Shown here: one piece after another, positions 62,217 to 64,000 of the stretch
Layout of the letters: every line of letters starts with the position of its first letter
How positions within the stretch are numbered: the stretch's first letter is position 1
Origin: Streptomyces tuirus
GTDB lineage: Bacteria > Actinomycetota > Actinomycetes > Streptomycetales > Streptomycetaceae
Direction: 5' to 3'
Length of the DNA: 64,000 bases
Assembly (NCBI RefSeq): GCF_014701095.1
Contig: NZ_AP023439.1
Location: forward strand, 3,088,001 to 3,152,000
Position numbers and translations under genes: made by a program
Notes under the pieces: model-generated
Told to the model about the DNA's origin: nothing
What the model saw: the letters and a program-made list of their open reading frames with translations, nothing else
The model's database searches: none

Positions 62217-63011
62217 CCGCAGCGCCGCGAGATTGCGCAGGGCGAGTTCCGCGGGCCCGTCCGGACCCTCGGCGGGGCCGTCCCCCGCGGCCCACGCCTC
62301 CAGTGCGGCACGTACGGCGGCGCTGGCCACCGCGGCGGCGAAGCGCAGCTCGGCGGTGGCGGCGTGGGGCGGGCGCGGGGTCCCGGCGGGGGACGGGTGA
62401 GGGGTCTCGGCGGGGGGCGTGTGAGAGGTGTCGGCGGGCGGCGTTCGAGGGGGCGCAGTAGGGGCCAGGTCAGGGTCGGCGGCAACGTTGTCGCGGCCTT
62501 CCCCGGAGACCTTCGGAACCCCGGCCGCCCCAGGAGCCCCGGCACCTGTCACCCGTTCCGCCAGCACCTCCTCCAGCAGTCGCTCGGACGCCTGGCAGAC
62601 CTCCGCCCACACCCTGCGCAGGGACGGGGTCGTCTCGGCCAGACGCAGCAGCGTGCGGACCCACTCCCAGGAGGCCGCCGAGACGCCGACGCCCGGGGTG
62701 AGGGTGTGGCGGACTCCCTGCTCCAGGGCGTGGAGCACGCCCGCGTCGGGGGGAGCGGCGCGCACCGCCTCCACCCACCGCTGGGCGCCGGCCGCGTAGA
62801 GCGGGGCGACGGCTTCTTCCTTGGTGGCGAAGTACCGGTAGAAGGTGCGCGGTGCGATACCGGCGGCCTGGGCGATGTCCTCCGCGCGGGTGGCGCGCAG
62901 GCCGTGCCGTACGAAGAGGCCGGCCGCGGCCCGGGCGATCTCCATACGTGTTTCGGTCTTCCGCCGCTCGGTCAGTGAGGACGGAGGCGGGGTCGGGGTG
63001 GTGCTGCTCAC
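62196..63011 (-). CDS. TetR family regulator with Pro/Thr insertion
   Basis: A 271-residue TetR protein: ARAAAGLFVRHGLRATRAED then IAQAAGIAPRTFYRYFATKEE (HTH) and a helical C-terminal part. Residues about 155-219 are an insertion rich in Pro, Thr, Ala and His with repeated TPPA(D/E)T motifs (24-bp units). GTG 63011 is taken as start. The ligand and target are unknown. Its stop codon lies in a 21-bp repeat array. Confidence 0.85.
   Translation of the reverse strand: MSSTTPTPPPSSLTERRKTETRMEIARAAAGLFVRHGLRATRAEDIAQAAGIAPRTFYRYFATKEEAVAPLYAAGAQRWVEAVRAAPPDAGVLHALEQGVRHTLTPGVGVSAASWEWVRTLLRLAETTPSLRRVWAEVCQASERLLEEVLAERVTGAGAPGAAGVPKVSGEGRDNVAADPDLAPTAPPRTPPADTSHTPPAETPHPSPAGTPRPPHAATAELRFAAAVASAAVRAALEAWAAGDGPAEGPDGPAELALRNLAALRDFPWGR
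62377..62448 (-). repeat. 24-bp repeat inside the tetR gene
   Basis: Three 24-bp units encode 8-residue repeats such as TPPADTSH and TPPAETPH. They lie in the insertion between ligand-domain helices. Confidence 0.7.
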
Positions 63012-63050
63012 GCCCGGCAGGCTATGCCCATGTGACACAATCTGCCATCT

Positions 63051-63089
63051 GGCGGGCCACCCCGTGGTTCAGGTACGGGGTGGCCCGCC
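63051..63089. terminator. strong terminator hairpin
   Basis: A 15-bp perfect stem (GGCGGGCCACCCCGT and complement) with a 9-base loop lies between hrdD and the tetR gene. It would stop leftward transcripts from hrdD before tetR. Confidence 0.75.
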
Positions 63090-63431
63090 CTCCAGCACGC
63101 GGGCCGGCCCCCATAAGAAGAGAGCCGGGCCCCGACGTCCGGGGGGAAGGACGCCGAAGCCCGGCCTCGGGGAAAGTCCCGGCGCCGGGGGGAGTGCGAC
63201 GGGACTTGGCTGTTGGGGGTCGGGGGGTATGACCCCGGGCCCGAACTGGTGGACCCAGAAGTCTTGTTCCCTGAGTCCGCGAATTGAAGCGGCGTTACAT
63301 CGCCATGTTTGCGCGGTCTTTCGCCACCCGGCGTACGCGGTGCCCTCCGGGCGCACACGCTCCGTCACCCACTTGCCGTGGGGAACGGGCCGTACGCCCG
63401 GACGCTCACCGATTCGCCGTCTCACCGATGT
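63090..63431. other. intergenic region with no gene recognised
   Basis: This stretch follows the terminator and precedes the hrdD repeat array. It has locally lower GC near 63260-63345 and several G/C-rich inverted patches. The minus-strand frame across it has no family resemblance, and I see no gene I can support. A promoter or small RNA is possible. Confidence 0.4.
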
Positions 63432-63673
63432 CCGGCCGTCACGCGAACACAGTCACGCCACCGCGCGAACACGGTCACGGCCACGGCGCGAACCGGATCA
63501 CGCCACCGCGCGAACCCGGTCCCGCCACGGCCCGAACCGGATCACGCCACCGCGCGAACCCGGTCCCGCCACGGCCCGAACCGGATCACGCCACCGCGCG
63601 AACCCGGTCCCGCCACGGCCCGAAAGGGATCACGCCGCTGCGCGAACTGGGTCACGCCGCCGCGCGAGCGGGA

Positions 63674-63695
<22 letters not shown>
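63432..63695. repeat. 22-bp tandem repeat at the 3' end of hrdD
   Basis: About 11-12 units of 22 bp run leftward from the last codons of hrdD (G-F-D-A-A-A-stop). Two alternating unit types (ending GGTGGCGTGA and CCGTGGCGGGA) form a 44-bp higher-order repeat in the middle. Most units keep TGA in the same place. Spacers are absent, so it is not CRISPR. Confidence 0.88.

Positions 63696-64000
<305 letters not shown>

Noticed and set aside
63069..63425. Minus-strand frame of 118 codons between tetR and hrdD
   Set aside because: No start with a ribosome site, Pro/Gly/Arg-rich composition, and it runs through the terminator hairpin side.

Overview
The window is chromosomal DNA of a Streptomyces species. 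The evidence is the very high GC, the third-position G/C bias, the many GTG and TTG starts, probable leaderless promoters, and genes typical of the genus: an SsgA-like sporulation protein, an rpf resuscitation factor, a WhiJ-type regulator set, DUF397, DUF1876, DUF6227, a fruR-fruK-fruA operon and an HrdD-type sigma factor. Gene order looks like the conserved core of the S. coelicolor-type chromosome. I see no prophage, CRISPR array or antibiotic cluster.

Layout. 0-5.6 kb: ispE (cut by the edge), rsmA, rpfB, tatD, a zinc-ribbon-like protein and rsmI, all on the minus strand. 5.7-11.3 kb: a protein O-mannosyltransferase, two tandem penicillin-binding proteins and ssgE. 11.5-15.1 kb: a Ni/Co ECF transporter (M-Q-O) running into ohrR, followed by ohr. 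15-21 kb: small metabolic and regulatory genes, ending in a DUF397 / XRE / ATPase triad. 21-27.5 kb: an MMPL transporter, a TetR regulator and a tricorn-like protease around a shared control region. 27.5-32 kb: a Baeyer-Villiger monooxygenase-hydrolase-SDR operon facing a MerR gene. 32-34.7 kb: exoIII, an acetyltransferase, small genes, a decayed integrase and tRNA-Ala(CGC). 34.7-40.9 kb: the actinobacterial galU - moeA/glp - moaC - mog - rimJ - glpR/sepX cluster with a divergent folate gene. 40.9-55 kb: penicillin acylase, K+/H+ antiporter, two MFS-era transport and stress genes, FmdB-like protein, MTA phosphorylase, mscL, ltrA, an S58 peptidase, an L,D-transpeptidase and a DUF6227 protein. 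55-64 kb: fructose PTS operon, DHA2 MFS with a WYL regulator, a TetR regulator and the 3' end of hrdD.

Working relations seen in the DNA: several candidate operators sit next to regulators or explain regulation. They are a CIRCE element before the FmdB-like gene, a Nur-like box before the nickel/cobalt transporter, two copies of one palindrome between tetR and the tricorn gene, a 20-bp perfect palindrome before the monooxygenase operon, and a TAGG...CCTA site between the MFS and WYL genes.

The most unusual signal is a recurring pattern between 49.7 and 63.7 kb. At seven genes the last codons and the stop codon form the first unit of a tandem repeat (unit about 14-33 bp, mostly 18-22 bp) that continues downstream of the gene. 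The unit sequences differ from gene to gene. I do not know a named repeat family that matches this.
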